Assembly (NCBI RefSeq): GCF_024448165.1 | Contig: NZ_JAMOLN010000062.1 | Span: 1-45,407, forward strand | Direction of reading: 5' to 3' | Length of the DNA stretch: 45,407 bases | Origin: Streptomyces longispororuber | GTDB taxonomy: Bacteria > Actinomycetota > Actinomycetes > Streptomycetales > Streptomycetaceae | Part shown: positions 26,050 through 33,765 of the stretch, piece by piece | Layout of the letters: each line of letters starts with the position of its first letter | Position numbering within the stretch: position 1 is the first letter of the stretch | The notes under the pieces: model-generated | Database searches by the model: none | Told to the model about the DNA's origin: nothing | Seen by the model: only the letters and a program-made list of their open reading frames with translations | Translations under genes and position numbers: made by a program

Positions 26050-28067
26050 CGGGTGGCCTCCTTCAGCGGATCCTCGCCGTCGGCGCTTGCGGCTGCTTCC
26101 GGGTGATCCGCCGTCGTGGTTGCTCGCGCCGTTCCCCGCGCCCCTGAAGGGGCGCTCTCGGTGCTCTCCTCGGCCACGACCGCGAGCACCTGGTCCATCG
26201 CCACCGTCGTGCCCGGGGTGACGTCCAGCTCGGTGACGGTGCCCGCGTGGGGGGCCGCGATGACGTGCTCCATCTTCATCGCCTCCACCACCAACAGGCT
26301 CTGGCCCTCGGTCACCCGGTCGCCGACCGCGACCTTCACCACGGTCACGGTGCCGGGCATCGGTGCCGTCAGGGAACCGGCGCCGCCGGAGCCCGCGCCG
26401 GTCAGGCTCGCCGCGACCGGGTCGTGGTCCTGGACGTGCCAGGCGTCCCCGTCGCGGGCCAGCCAGTCGCCGGCGGCGGCCGTGAGGCGGGCGGGGGTGG
26501 CCGGGACGCCGTCCACCAGGACCTCCGTGCCGCGCACCCGGACCTCGACCGGGTCGTGGCCGGTGGCCTTCACGTGGTGCACGGTCCAGGCCGGCTCACC
26601 GCCGAGGCGCCAGCCGGTCGGGCGGGAGAACGGGTCGGCCCAGCCGTCGGCCGCCGGTGGGGCGAGCCGCCGCTGGCGCAGGGCGCCCGCCGCCGCGTAG
26701 ATCTCCGCGGGGACGCCGGGATCGGCCAGGGCGTCCGCCTCGCGCTCCACGAGGCCGGTGTCCAGCTCGCCCGCCACGACCGCCGGATGGGCCAGCAGCC
26801 GGCGCAGGAACCCGGCGTTCGTCGGCACGCCGAGCGTCACCGTGCGGGCCAGCGCGGCCCGCAGTCTGCGCAGCGCCGTGTCCCGGTCGGGGCCGTACGC
26901 GATGACCTTCGCGAGCATCGGGTCGTACAGGGACGAGACCTCGGTGCCCTCGGTGAGGCCGGAGTCCGTGCGCACGCCGTCGCCCTCGGGCTCGTGCAGG
27001 GCGAGGACCGTGCCGCCGGAGGGCAGGAACCCGCGCGCCGGGTCCTCGGCGCACAGGCGGGCCTCGACCGCGTGGCCGGTGAGGGTGATGTCCTGCTGGG
27101 CGAACGGGAGCCGCTCGCCCGCCGCGACCCGCAGCTGCCACTCCACCAGGTCGATGCCGGTGATCAGCTCGGTCACCGGGTGCTCGACCTGGAGGCGGGT
27201 GTTCATCTCCATGAAGTAGTACGAGGACGGGTCCTCGCCCGGCACGATGAACTCCACCGTGCCCGCGCCGCGGTAGCCGCAGCTGCGGGCCGCCTCCACG
27301 GCCGCCGCGCCCATCGCCGCGCGCGTGGCCTCGTCGAGCAGGACGCTCGGCGCCTCCTCGACGATCTTCTGGTGGCGGCGCTGGAGGGAGCACTCGCGCT
27401 CGCCGAGGTGCACCACGTTGCCATGGGCGTCGGCGAGGACCTGGATCTCGATGTGCCGGGGGCGGTCGATCCAGCGCTCCACGAGGAGCGTGTCGTCGCC
27501 GAAGGAGGCGCGGGCCTCGCGGCGGGCCGCCGCGATCTCCTCCTCCAGGGCGGTCAGGTCGCGGACGAGCCGCATGCCCTTGCCGCCGCCGCCCGCGGAC
27601 GGCTTGAGCAGGACGGGTGCGCCCAGCTCGCGGGCCGCCTGCGCCAGCTCGGGATCGCGGCCGCCCGGGACGACCGGGACCCCGGCCGCGTCCACGGTCT
27701 CCTTGGCGCGGATCTTGTCGCCCATCAGGGCGATGGCGTCGGCGGACGGGCCGATGAAGACCAGGCCCGCCTCCTCGCAGGCCCGCGCGAACGCGGCGTT
27801 CTCCGCCAGGAAGCCGTAGCCGGGGTGCACCGCCTGGGCGCCCGTCCCGGCGGCCGCCGCCAGGAGGGCCTCCACGGACAGATAGCTCTCGCCGGCCGGG
27901 GGCGGCCCGATCCGCACGGCCTCGTCGGCCTCACGTACGTGCCGGGCGTCCGCGTCGGCGTCGCTGTACACGGCGACCGAGCGGATCCCGAGCTCCCGCA
28001 GCGTGCGGATGACGCGGACGGCGATCTCGCCGCGGTTGGCCACGAGTACGGTCTCGAACATGCTCAT
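26046..28067 (-). CDS. accA1: Methylcrotonyl-CoA carboxylase alpha (biotin) subunit
   Basis: 673 aa. The biotin carboxylase domain (about 3-450) contains VLVANRGEIAVRVIRT, the ATP loop KPSAGGGGKGMR and EMNTRLQVEHPVTE. A linker (BT-like region) and C-terminal biotinyl domain follow, with EAMKMEH as biotin-lysine site. The last 40 residues after the biotinyl fold are low complexity, and part is encoded by a dispersed repeat (26124-26149). ATG at 28067 has GGGGAGG 10 bases upstream, overlapping the accD1 end. With AccD1 it should carboxylate 3-methylcrotonyl-CoA; substrate is inferred from hmgL and fadE4. Confidence 0.93.
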   Translation of the reverse strand: MSMFETVLVANRGEIAVRVIRTLRELGIRSVAVYSDADADARHVREADEAVRIGPPPAGESYLSVEALLAAAAGTGAQAVHPGYGFLAENAAFARACEEAGLVFIGPSADAIALMGDKIRAKETVDAAGVPVVPGGRDPELAQAARELGAPVLLKPSAGGGGKGMRLVRDLTALEEEIAAARREARASFGDDTLLVERWIDRPRHIEIQVLADAHGNVVHLGERECSLQRRHQKIVEEAPSVLLDEATRAAMGAAAVEAARSCGYRGAGTVEFIVPGEDPSSYYFMEMNTRLQVEHPVTELITGIDLVEWQLRVAAGERLPFAQQDITLTGHAVEARLCAEDPARGFLPSGGTVLALHEPEGDGVRTDSGLTEGTEVSSLYDPMLAKVIAYGPDRDTALRRLRAALARTVTLGVPTNAGFLRRLLAHPAVVAGELDTGLVEREADALADPGVPAEIYAAAGALRQRRLAPPAADGWADPFSRPTGWRLGGEPAWTVHHVKATGHDPVEVRVRGTEVLVDGVPATPARLTAAAGDWLARDGDAWHVQDHDPVAASLTGAGSGGAGSLTAPMPGTVTVVKVAVGDRVTEGQSLLVVEAMKMEHVIAAPHAGTVTELDVTPGTTVAMDQVLAVVAEESTESAPSGARGTARATTTADHPEAAASADGEDPLKEATR
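26124..26149. repeat. Hairpin-repeat fragment inside accA1
   Basis: 26 bases match 33653-33678 (left arm of the full repeat) with one mismatch. In frame it encodes part of the disordered tail SAPSGARGTARATT. Confidence 0.65.
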
Positions 28068-28084
28068 CGTCTGAAGTCCTCCCC

Positions 28085-29707
28085 TCACATCCGGAAGACG
28101 CCGAACCCGCCGGACTTCTCCGGCAGCGGCGCGTTGGCACACGCGGTCAGGGCCAGGCCGAGGACCTGGCGGGTCTCCATCGGGTCGATCACGCCGTCGT
28201 CCCAGAGGCGGGCCGTCGCGTAGTAGGCACTGCCCTGCGTCTCGTACTGGGCGCGGATCGGCGCCTTGAACGACTCCTCGTCCTCGGCCGGCCAGTCCTC
28301 GCCGCGCGCCTCCAACTGGTCGCGCTTGACCGTCGCGAGGACCGAGGCGGCCTGCTCGCCGCCCATCACCGAGATCTTGGCGCCGGGCCACATCCACAGG
28401 AAGCGGGGGGAGTACGCCCGGCCGCACATCGAGTAGTTGCCCGCGCCGTACGAACCGCCGATCACGACCGTCAGCTTCGGCACGCGCGTGCACGCCACCG
28501 CCGTGACCATCTTGGCGCCGTGTTTGGCGATGCCGCCCGCCTCGTAGTCCCGGCCGACCATGAAGCCCGAGATGTTCTGCAGGAACAGCAGCGGGATGCC
28601 GCGCTGGTCGCACAGCTCGATGAAGTGGGCGCCCTTCTGGGCGGATTCGGCGAACAGGATGCCGTTGTTCGCGACGATGCCGACCTGGTGGCCGTGGATC
28701 CGGGCGAAGCCGGTGACGAGCGTCTGGCCGAACTCGGACTTGAACTCGGCGAACCGCGAGCCGTCGACGACGCGCGCGATGACCTCGCGGACGTCGTACG
28801 GGGTGCGCGAGTCGACCGGCACCGCCCCGTACAGCCCCGCCGGGTCCACCTTCGGCTCGGTCGCCGTCCGCACGGACCACGGCAGCGGGCCGCGCTCCGG
28901 CAGCGTGGAGACGATGGTCCGCACGATGCGCAGCGCGTGCGCGTCGTCCTCCGCGAGGTGGTCCGTCACTCCGGAGACCCGCGAGTGGACCTCGCCGCCG
29001 CCCAGCTCCTCGGCCGTCACCACCTCGCCGGTGGCCGCCTTCACCAGCGGCGGGCCGCCCAGGAAGATCGTGCCCTGATTGCGGACGATCACGGCCTCGT
29101 CGCTCATCGCCGGGACGTACGCGCCGCCCGCCGTGCACGAACCGAGCACCGCCGCGATCTGCGGGATGCCCGCGCCGGACATCCGCGCCTGGTTGTAGAA
29201 GATCCGCCCGAAGTGCTCGCGGTCCGGGAAGACGTCGTCCTGCATCGGCAGGAAGGCGCCGCCGGAGTCCACCAGATAGACGCACGGCAGCCGGTTCTCC
29301 AGCGCGACCTCCTGGGCGCGCAGGTGCTTCTTCACCGTCATCGGGTAGTACGTGCCGCCCTTGACCGTCGCGTCATTGGCGACGACCACGCACTCGCGGC
29401 CGCTCACCCGCCCGATCCCGGCGATCACCCCGGCGGCCGGGGCCTGTCCCTCGTACATCCCGTCCGCCGCCAGTGGCGCCAGCTCCAGGAACGGCGAGCC
29501 CGGGTCGAGCAGCGTGTCCACGCGGTCGCGCGGCAGCAGCTTGCCGCGTGCGGTGTGCCGCGCCCTGGCCCGCTCGCCGCCGCCCAGCCGGGCCGCGGCG
29601 AGCTTCGCGCGCAGCTCGTCGCCGAGCGCCCGGTGCGCCGCCTCATTGGCCCGCCAGGCCTCCGACGCGGGATCTGCCGCGCTCGTCAGCTCCGGTGCCT
29701 CGTGCAT
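28085..29707 (-). CDS. accD1: Methylcrotonyl-CoA carboxylase beta (carboxyltransferase) subunit
   Basis: 540 aa, crotonase-fold carboxyltransferase of the MccB/LiuB type. Features are RDRVDTLLDPGSPFLELAPL, VANDATVKGGTYYPMTVKKH, the oxyanion loops GSCTAGGAYVPAMSDE and IGGSYGAGNYSMCGRA, and the C-terminal KSGGFGVFRM seen in MCC beta subunits. It is first gene of the operon accD1-accA1-hmgL-fadE4. The divergent TetR gene and two operators lie directly upstream. Confidence 0.94.
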   Translation of the reverse strand: MHEAPELTSAADPASEAWRANEAAHRALGDELRAKLAAARLGGGERARARHTARGKLLPRDRVDTLLDPGSPFLELAPLAADGMYEGQAPAAGVIAGIGRVSGRECVVVANDATVKGGTYYPMTVKKHLRAQEVALENRLPCVYLVDSGGAFLPMQDDVFPDREHFGRIFYNQARMSGAGIPQIAAVLGSCTAGGAYVPAMSDEAVIVRNQGTIFLGGPPLVKAATGEVVTAEELGGGEVHSRVSGVTDHLAEDDAHALRIVRTIVSTLPERGPLPWSVRTATEPKVDPAGLYGAVPVDSRTPYDVREVIARVVDGSRFAEFKSEFGQTLVTGFARIHGHQVGIVANNGILFAESAQKGAHFIELCDQRGIPLLFLQNISGFMVGRDYEAGGIAKHGAKMVTAVACTRVPKLTVVIGGSYGAGNYSMCGRAYSPRFLWMWPGAKISVMGGEQAASVLATVKRDQLEARGEDWPAEDEESFKAPIRAQYETQGSAYYATARLWDDGVIDPMETRQVLGLALTACANAPLPEKSGGFGVFRM

Positions 29708-29736
29708 CCTGCGGTCCCCTCACCGAGTCATGAAGC

Positions 29737-29764
29737 GATGTAGGAAAAAGTTAATGACCGTTAA
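29737..29764 (-). promoter_or_regulatory. Candidate promoter of accD1 operon
   Basis: On the minus strand: -35 TTAACG (29764-29759), 16-base spacer, -10 TACATC (29742-29737). The -35 lies inside the left AccR-like box. Confidence 0.4.
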
Positions 29765-29765
29765 C
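29750..29765. promoter_or_regulatory. AccR-type operator, left copy
   Basis: GTTAATGACCGTTAAC fits GTTAA-N6-TTAAC exactly, the motif I recall as reported for the TetR repressor AccR of S. avermitilis. Confidence 0.85.
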
Positions 29766-29778
29766 CGATTTCCTCCAG

Positions 29779-29794
29779 GTTAACGGTCGCTAAC
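29779..29794. promoter_or_regulatory. AccR-type operator, right copy
   Basis: GTTAACGGTCGCTAAC fits the same motif with one mismatch. With the left copy it forms a 17-base imperfect inverted repeat (29750-29766 and 29778-29794). Confidence 0.75.
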
Positions 29795-29809
29795 CTCCCT
29801 GTCTAGAAT
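29780..29809 (+). promoter_or_regulatory. Candidate leaderless promoter of the TetR gene
   Basis: TTAACG (29780-29785), 18-base spacer, TAGAAT (29804-29809), ATG at 29817. Transcription should begin at or just before the ATG, and there is no Shine-Dalgarno. The -35 lies inside the right operator, giving autorepression. Confidence 0.6.
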
Positions 29810-29816
29810 TGCTTCC

Positions 29817-30407
29817 ATGGCCACCAGAACCGACGCACCCACCCGTCGCGAGCAGATCCTCCGAGAGGCCGCCCGGCTCTTCGCCGAGCGTGGCTTCCAC
29901 GGGGTCGGGGTCGATGAGATAGGAGCCGCGGTCGGCATCAGCGGACCCGGGCTCTACCGCCACTTCGCGGGCAAGGACGCGATGCTCGCCGAGCTGCTCG
30001 TCGGCATCAGCGGGCAGCTGATGACCGGCGCCAAGCGGCGGGTCGCCGAGGCGGAGCAGGGGCCCGACGCCCTGCTCGACTCGCTCATCGAGGGACACAT
30101 CGACTTCGCGCTCGACGACCGCGACCTGATCACGCTGCACGACCGCGAGCTGGACCGGCTGCGGGACAGCGACCGCAAGCTGGTGCGGCAGCTCCAGCGC
30201 CAGTACGTGGAGCTGTGGGTGGAGTCCGTGCGGAAGGTCTATCCGGAGCTCGCGGAGCCGCACGCGCGCGTGGCCGTGCACGCGGTCTTCGGGCTGCTGA
30301 ACTCCACGCCGCACCTGAGCCGCCCCGGTTCGCTGCCCGGCCGGGCGGCGACGGCGCAGATGCTGCACAAGTTGGCGCGCGGGGCCTTCGCGGCTGCCGC
30401 AGAGTGA
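29817..30407 (+). CDS. accR: TetR-family repressor of acyl-CoA catabolism (AccR-like)
   Basis: 196 aa. The HTH domain (about 10-56) reads REQILREAARLFAERGFHGV, GVDEIGAAVGISGPGLYRHF and AGKDAMLAELL; the rest is an all-helical ligand domain. It is divergent from accD1-accA1-hmgL-fadE4 with two GTTAA-N6-TTAAC boxes between. In S. avermitilis AccR is reported to repress this operon and respond to short-chain acyl-CoAs. Orthology here rests on position and operator match. Confidence 0.85.
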   Translation: MATRTDAPTRREQILREAARLFAERGFHGVGVDEIGAAVGISGPGLYRHFAGKDAMLAELLVGISGQLMTGAKRRVAEAEQGPDALLDSLIEGHIDFALDDRDLITLHDRELDRLRDSDRKLVRQLQRQYVELWVESVRKVYPELAEPHARVAVHAVFGLLNSTPHLSRPGSLPGRAATAQMLHKLARGAFAAAAE

Positions 30408-30456
30408 TGTGTATCTCTGGACGCTCCGGTGACTGGCCGGTAACGTTCCTCTGAGC

Positions 30457-30464
30457 AAGCGCTT
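30457..30464. promoter_or_regulatory. AAGCGCTT core upstream of acyl-CoA dehydrogenase
   Basis: GAGCAAGCGCTTAG contains the 8-bp palindrome AAGCGCTT, 49 bases before the GTG start. Such cores occur in operators of actinobacterial TetR regulators of fatty-acid genes. The match is short, so this is tentative. Confidence 0.3.
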
Positions 30465-30512
30465 AGTCGTTTGATCGCTGTCTGCACACTCGTCGTCAAG
30501 GGAGAGTTCTCC

Positions 30513-31670
30513 GTGCGCCGTACCGTTTTCAATGAGGACCACGAGGCGTTCCGGGAGACCCTGCGCGCCTTCATCGAGGCCGAGGTCGTCCCCCACTACG
30601 ACGAGTGGTTCCAGCAGGGCATCGTGCCGCGCGAGTTCTACGCGAAGATGGCCGAGCTCGGCCTGTTCGGCATCAACGTGCCCGAGGAGTTCGACGGCGC
30701 CGGCCTGGACACCCACAAGTTCGAGGCCATCCAGTACGAGGAGACCGCCCGCGCGGGCGTCTCCTTCGGCGGCTCCGGCGTGCACGTGCTGCTCGCCCTT
30801 CCCTACATCAAGATGCTCGCCACCGACGAGCAGAAGAAGCGCTACCTGCCCAAGTTCGTCGCGGGCGAGGAGATGTGGGCGCTCGCCATGACCGAGCCGG
30901 GCACCGGCTCCGACGTCGCGGGCATGAAGACCACCGCCAAGCTCTCCGAGGACGGCACGCACTACGTCCTCAACGGCGCCAAGACCTTCATCACCGGCGG
31001 CGTGCACGCCGACCGCGTCATCGTCTGCGCGCGCACCTCCGCGCCGAGCGCCGAGGACCGCCGCTTCGGCATCTCCCTCTTCGCCGTCGACACCAAGTCC
31101 GAGGGCTACTCCATCGGCCGCAAGCTCGACAAGCTCGGCCTGCGCACGTCCGACACCGCCGAGCTGGCGTTCGTCGACGTGAAGGTGCCCGTCGAGGACC
31201 TCCTCGGTGAGGAGAACAAGGGCTTCGGCTACCTCGGCACGAACCTCGCCTCCGAGCGCTGGGGCATCGCCTACGGCGCGTACGCGCAGGCCAAGGCCGC
31301 CGTCCGGTTCGCCAAGGAGTACGTCCAGGAGCGCACCGTCTTCGGCAAGCCGGTCGCGTCCTTCCAGAACACCAAGTTCGAGCTGGCCGCCTGCCAGGCC
31401 GAGGTGGACGCCGCCGAGGCCGTCGCCGACCGCGCCCTGGAGGCCCTCGACGCCGGTGAGCTGACCGCCGCCGAGGCCGCGTCCGCGAAGCTGTTCTGCA
31501 CCGAGGTCGCGCACCGCGTCATCGACCGCTGCCTCCAGCTGCACGGCGGCTACGGCTTCATGAACGAGTACCCGATCGCCCGCCTGTACGCGGACAACCG
31601 CGTCAACCGCATCTACGGCGGCACCAGCGAGGTCATGAAGATGATCATCGCGAAGAACATGGGCCTGTAA
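30513..31670 (+). CDS. Acyl-CoA dehydrogenase (LCAD/IVD-like active site)
   Basis: 385 aa, FAD enzyme of beta-oxidation. Motifs are ALAMTEPGTGSDVAGM and YVLNGAKTFITGG. At the usual SCAD/MCAD catalytic position it has Gly369 (RIYGGTSEVMK). As in LCAD and isovaleryl-CoA dehydrogenase, the base is probably Glu248 in NLASERWG. GTG at 30513 follows GGGAGA at 7 bases. It is downstream of accR in the same direction, but 105 bases and an AAGCGCTT site separate them, so it is probably a separate unit. Substrate unknown; long- or branched-chain acyl-CoA is likely. Confidence 0.92.
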   Translation: MRRTVFNEDHEAFRETLRAFIEAEVVPHYDEWFQQGIVPREFYAKMAELGLFGINVPEEFDGAGLDTHKFEAIQYEETARAGVSFGGSGVHVLLALPYIKMLATDEQKKRYLPKFVAGEEMWALAMTEPGTGSDVAGMKTTAKLSEDGTHYVLNGAKTFITGGVHADRVIVCARTSAPSAEDRRFGISLFAVDTKSEGYSIGRKLDKLGLRTSDTAELAFVDVKVPVEDLLGEENKGFGYLGTNLASERWGIAYGAYAQAKAAVRFAKEYVQERTVFGKPVASFQNTKFELAACQAEVDAAEAVADRALEALDAGELTAAEAASAKLFCTEVAHRVIDRCLQLHGGYGFMNEYPIARLYADNRVNRIYGGTSEVMKMIIAKNMGL

Positions 31671-31705
31671 CCCGCCGAGAACGACCGCTGGGTACAACTG
31701 ACCCC

Positions 31706-32587
31706 ATGCATCAGGCACTTGAGTCCCTGCTCGATCTGCTCGACCTGGAGCAGATCGAGCAGGACATCTTCCGCGGCCAGTCCCGGTCCGCCGTCGTCCC
31801 GCGCGTCTTCGGCGGGCAGGTGGCGGCCCAGGCGCTGGTCGCCGCCGGGCGCACCGTCCCGGCCGACCGGCACGCCCACTCCCTGCACGCGTACTTCCTC
31901 GTCGCGGGCGACCCGGGCGCGCCCATCGTCTACACCGTCGACCGGATCCGCGACGGCCGCTCCTTCACCACGCGCCGCGTCGTCGCCGTCCAGCACGGGC
32001 AGCCGATCTTCCACCTCTCCGCGTCCTTCCAGACGTACGAGGAAGGTCTGGAGCACCAGGCGGACATGCCGCCCGCGCCCGACCCCGAGACGCTGCCCAC
32101 CGCCGCGGAGATCCTGCCGCGCTACGCCGACGCCTTCGTCGGGCCCGGCGTCGTGCAGCGGCTGCTGGAAGCGCGCGAGGCCGTCGACCTGCGGTACGTG
32201 GACGCGCCGCCGTTCGCCTTCGTGGGCGAGCCGCAGCCGCCGCGCTCCCAGGTCTGGTTCCGGACCAACGGCAAACTCGACGGCGCCATCGACGCGCACC
32301 TCCTCCACGTCTGCCTCGCCACCTACGTCTCCGACATGACGCTGCTCGACTCCGTGCTGCTCGCGCACGGGCGCGGCGGCTGGGCCGTCGGCGACGTCGT
32401 GGGGGCGTCCCTCGACCACGCCATGTGGTTCCACCGGCCCTTCCGTGCCGACGAATGGCTGCTCTACGACCAGGAGTCGCCGTCCGCGTCCGGCGGGCGC
32501 GGACTCGGGCAGGCCCGGATCTACACCCGGGAAGGACAGCTCGCGATCACCGTGATCCAGGAAGGCGTGGTTCGCGTTCCGCGCTGA
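31706..32587 (+). CDS. tesB: Acyl-CoA thioesterase II (TesB)
   Basis: 293-aa double-hotdog thioesterase that hydrolyses acyl-CoA to free acid and CoA. TesB features are FGGQVAAQALVAAGRTV, HSLHAYFLVAGDP, DGRSFTTRRVVAVQ and the C-terminal hotdog SLDHAMWFHRPFRADEWLLY. The start ATG has no Shine-Dalgarno; TACAAC ends 7 bases before it, so the transcript may be leaderless. It follows the acyl-CoA dehydrogenase by 35 bases, consistent with acyl-CoA turnover. Confidence 0.93.
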   Translation: MHQALESLLDLLDLEQIEQDIFRGQSRSAVVPRVFGGQVAAQALVAAGRTVPADRHAHSLHAYFLVAGDPGAPIVYTVDRIRDGRSFTTRRVVAVQHGQPIFHLSASFQTYEEGLEHQADMPPAPDPETLPTAAEILPRYADAFVGPGVVQRLLEAREAVDLRYVDAPPFAFVGEPQPPRSQVWFRTNGKLDGAIDAHLLHVCLATYVSDMTLLDSVLLAHGRGGWAVGDVVGASLDHAMWFHRPFRADEWLLYDQESPSASGGRGLGQARIYTREGQLAITVIQEGVVRVPR

Positions 32588-32607
32588 TCGGACATACCGT
32601 CCCGTAC

Positions 32608-33597
32608 ATGGATGCAAGGGCGGACGGCGCGGTGACGGTGGACGAGAAGGGCACGGGCGGGGAGAGCGTCGGCACGGTCGTCGTGGCCGCGCTGGCCAAC
32701 CTCGGCATCGCCCTCGCGAAGGCCGTCGCCGGCGTCATCAGCGGATCCAGCGCGATGCTCTCCGAGGCGGCTCACTCGTTCGCCGACACCGTCACCGAGC
32801 TGATGCTGCTCACCTCCCTCAAGCGCAGCGAGAAGCCCGCCGACGAGGACCATCCGCTGGGGTACGGGGGCGAGCGCTACGTCTGGGCGCTGCTCGCCGC
32901 CGTCGCCACATTCGTGGGCGGCGCGGTCTTCTCCCTGTACGACGGGATCCACACGCTCGTCGCGGGCGAGGACCTCGGGAATCCCCTGGTGTCGTACATC
33001 GTGCTCGCGATCGCCTTCGTCCTGGAGGGCTTCTCCCTGCGCACCGCCGTCAAGCAGGCCCGGGGCGAGGCGGCGCGCTGGCGGGCGCCCATCGGCACGT
33101 ACCTGAAGCACACGCCCGACACCGCCGTGAAGGCCGTCGTCCTGGAGGACAGTGCCGCGCTCGCCGGACTCGTCATCGCGGCCGGCGGTCTGCTGGGCGG
33201 GCAGCTCACCGGGTCCGGGGTCTGGGACGGGATCGCCTCGCTGTGCATCGGCCTGCTGCTGCTCTGGGTGGCGTGGGTGCTGGGCCGGTCCAACGCGCAG
33301 CTGCTGGTCGGGCGGCCCCTGCCGGAGCGGGTGCGGGCGGAGATGCGGGAGCTGTTGCTCGGGGTGGAGCACGTCGAGGCCGTGCTGGAGCTGACCACGT
33401 TGGTGCAGGGGCCGCAGGAGGCGCTCGTCGCGGCGAAGGTCGACTTCCGGGACGCGTCCACCGCCGCGCAGATCGAGTGGGCCTGTGAGGATGCGGCGCG
33501 GCGCCTTCGGGAGCGGTTCCCCTTGGTGCGGCGCGTCTACCTGGACCCGACCCCGGGTTTCGCCCAGCGCCGTACGGAGGGCCTCAACCCGTGGTGA
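32608..33597 (+). CDS. Cation diffusion facilitator (metal efflux) protein
   Basis: 329 aa, CDF family, six membrane segments and a cytoplasmic ferredoxin-like C-terminus. Metal-site motifs are SEAAHSFADT in TM2 and LEDSAALAG in TM5. It probably exports Zn or a related divalent cation by proton antiport; the metal cannot be read from sequence. ATG at 32608 was chosen; an upstream in-frame extension overlaps tesB. TACCGT ends 7 bases before the ATG with no Shine-Dalgarno, so it may be leaderless. It lies 20 bases after tesB, but a functional link is not evident. Confidence 0.9.
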   Translation: MDARADGAVTVDEKGTGGESVGTVVVAALANLGIALAKAVAGVISGSSAMLSEAAHSFADTVTELMLLTSLKRSEKPADEDHPLGYGGERYVWALLAAVATFVGGAVFSLYDGIHTLVAGEDLGNPLVSYIVLAIAFVLEGFSLRTAVKQARGEAARWRAPIGTYLKHTPDTAVKAVVLEDSAALAGLVIAAGGLLGGQLTGSGVWDGIASLCIGLLLLWVAWVLGRSNAQLLVGRPLPERVRAEMRELLLGVEHVEAVLELTTLVQGPQEALVAAKVDFRDASTAAQIEWACEDAARRLRERFPLVRRVYLDPTPGFAQRRTEGLNPW

Positions 33598-33642
33598 GCA
33601 TCGCGTCTGCCGGGTGGCGGCTGGTTCTTCGGCTGCGGGCCG

Positions 33643-33757
33643 GTGGGGCTTCTCGCGCAGTTCCCCGCGCCCCTGAAGCGAGCTCCGCTCGCTCAGGGGA
33701 AGGCTGCGCGCAGCGCATGCCTTCAGGGGCGCGGGGAACTGCGCGACCAGCCCCCAC
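33643..33757. repeat. Full-length intergenic hairpin repeat
   Basis: 36-37-base imperfect inverted arms (33643-33678 and 33721-33757) surround a loop region that itself holds GCGAGCTCCGCTCGC and a CTGCGCGCAGCGC palindrome. Partial copies occur at 1-105, 4773-4787 and 26124-26149. It lies between the convergent CDF and phosphatase genes and may also act as their terminator. Confidence 0.85.
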
Positions 33758-33765
33758 CCTGCCGG

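Noticed and set aside
28068..29285. Minus-strand open frame extending accA1 upstream
   Set aside because: It lies out of frame over accD1 and has shadow-type composition. The accA1 start at 28067 has a Shine-Dalgarno and begins the biotin carboxylase fold.
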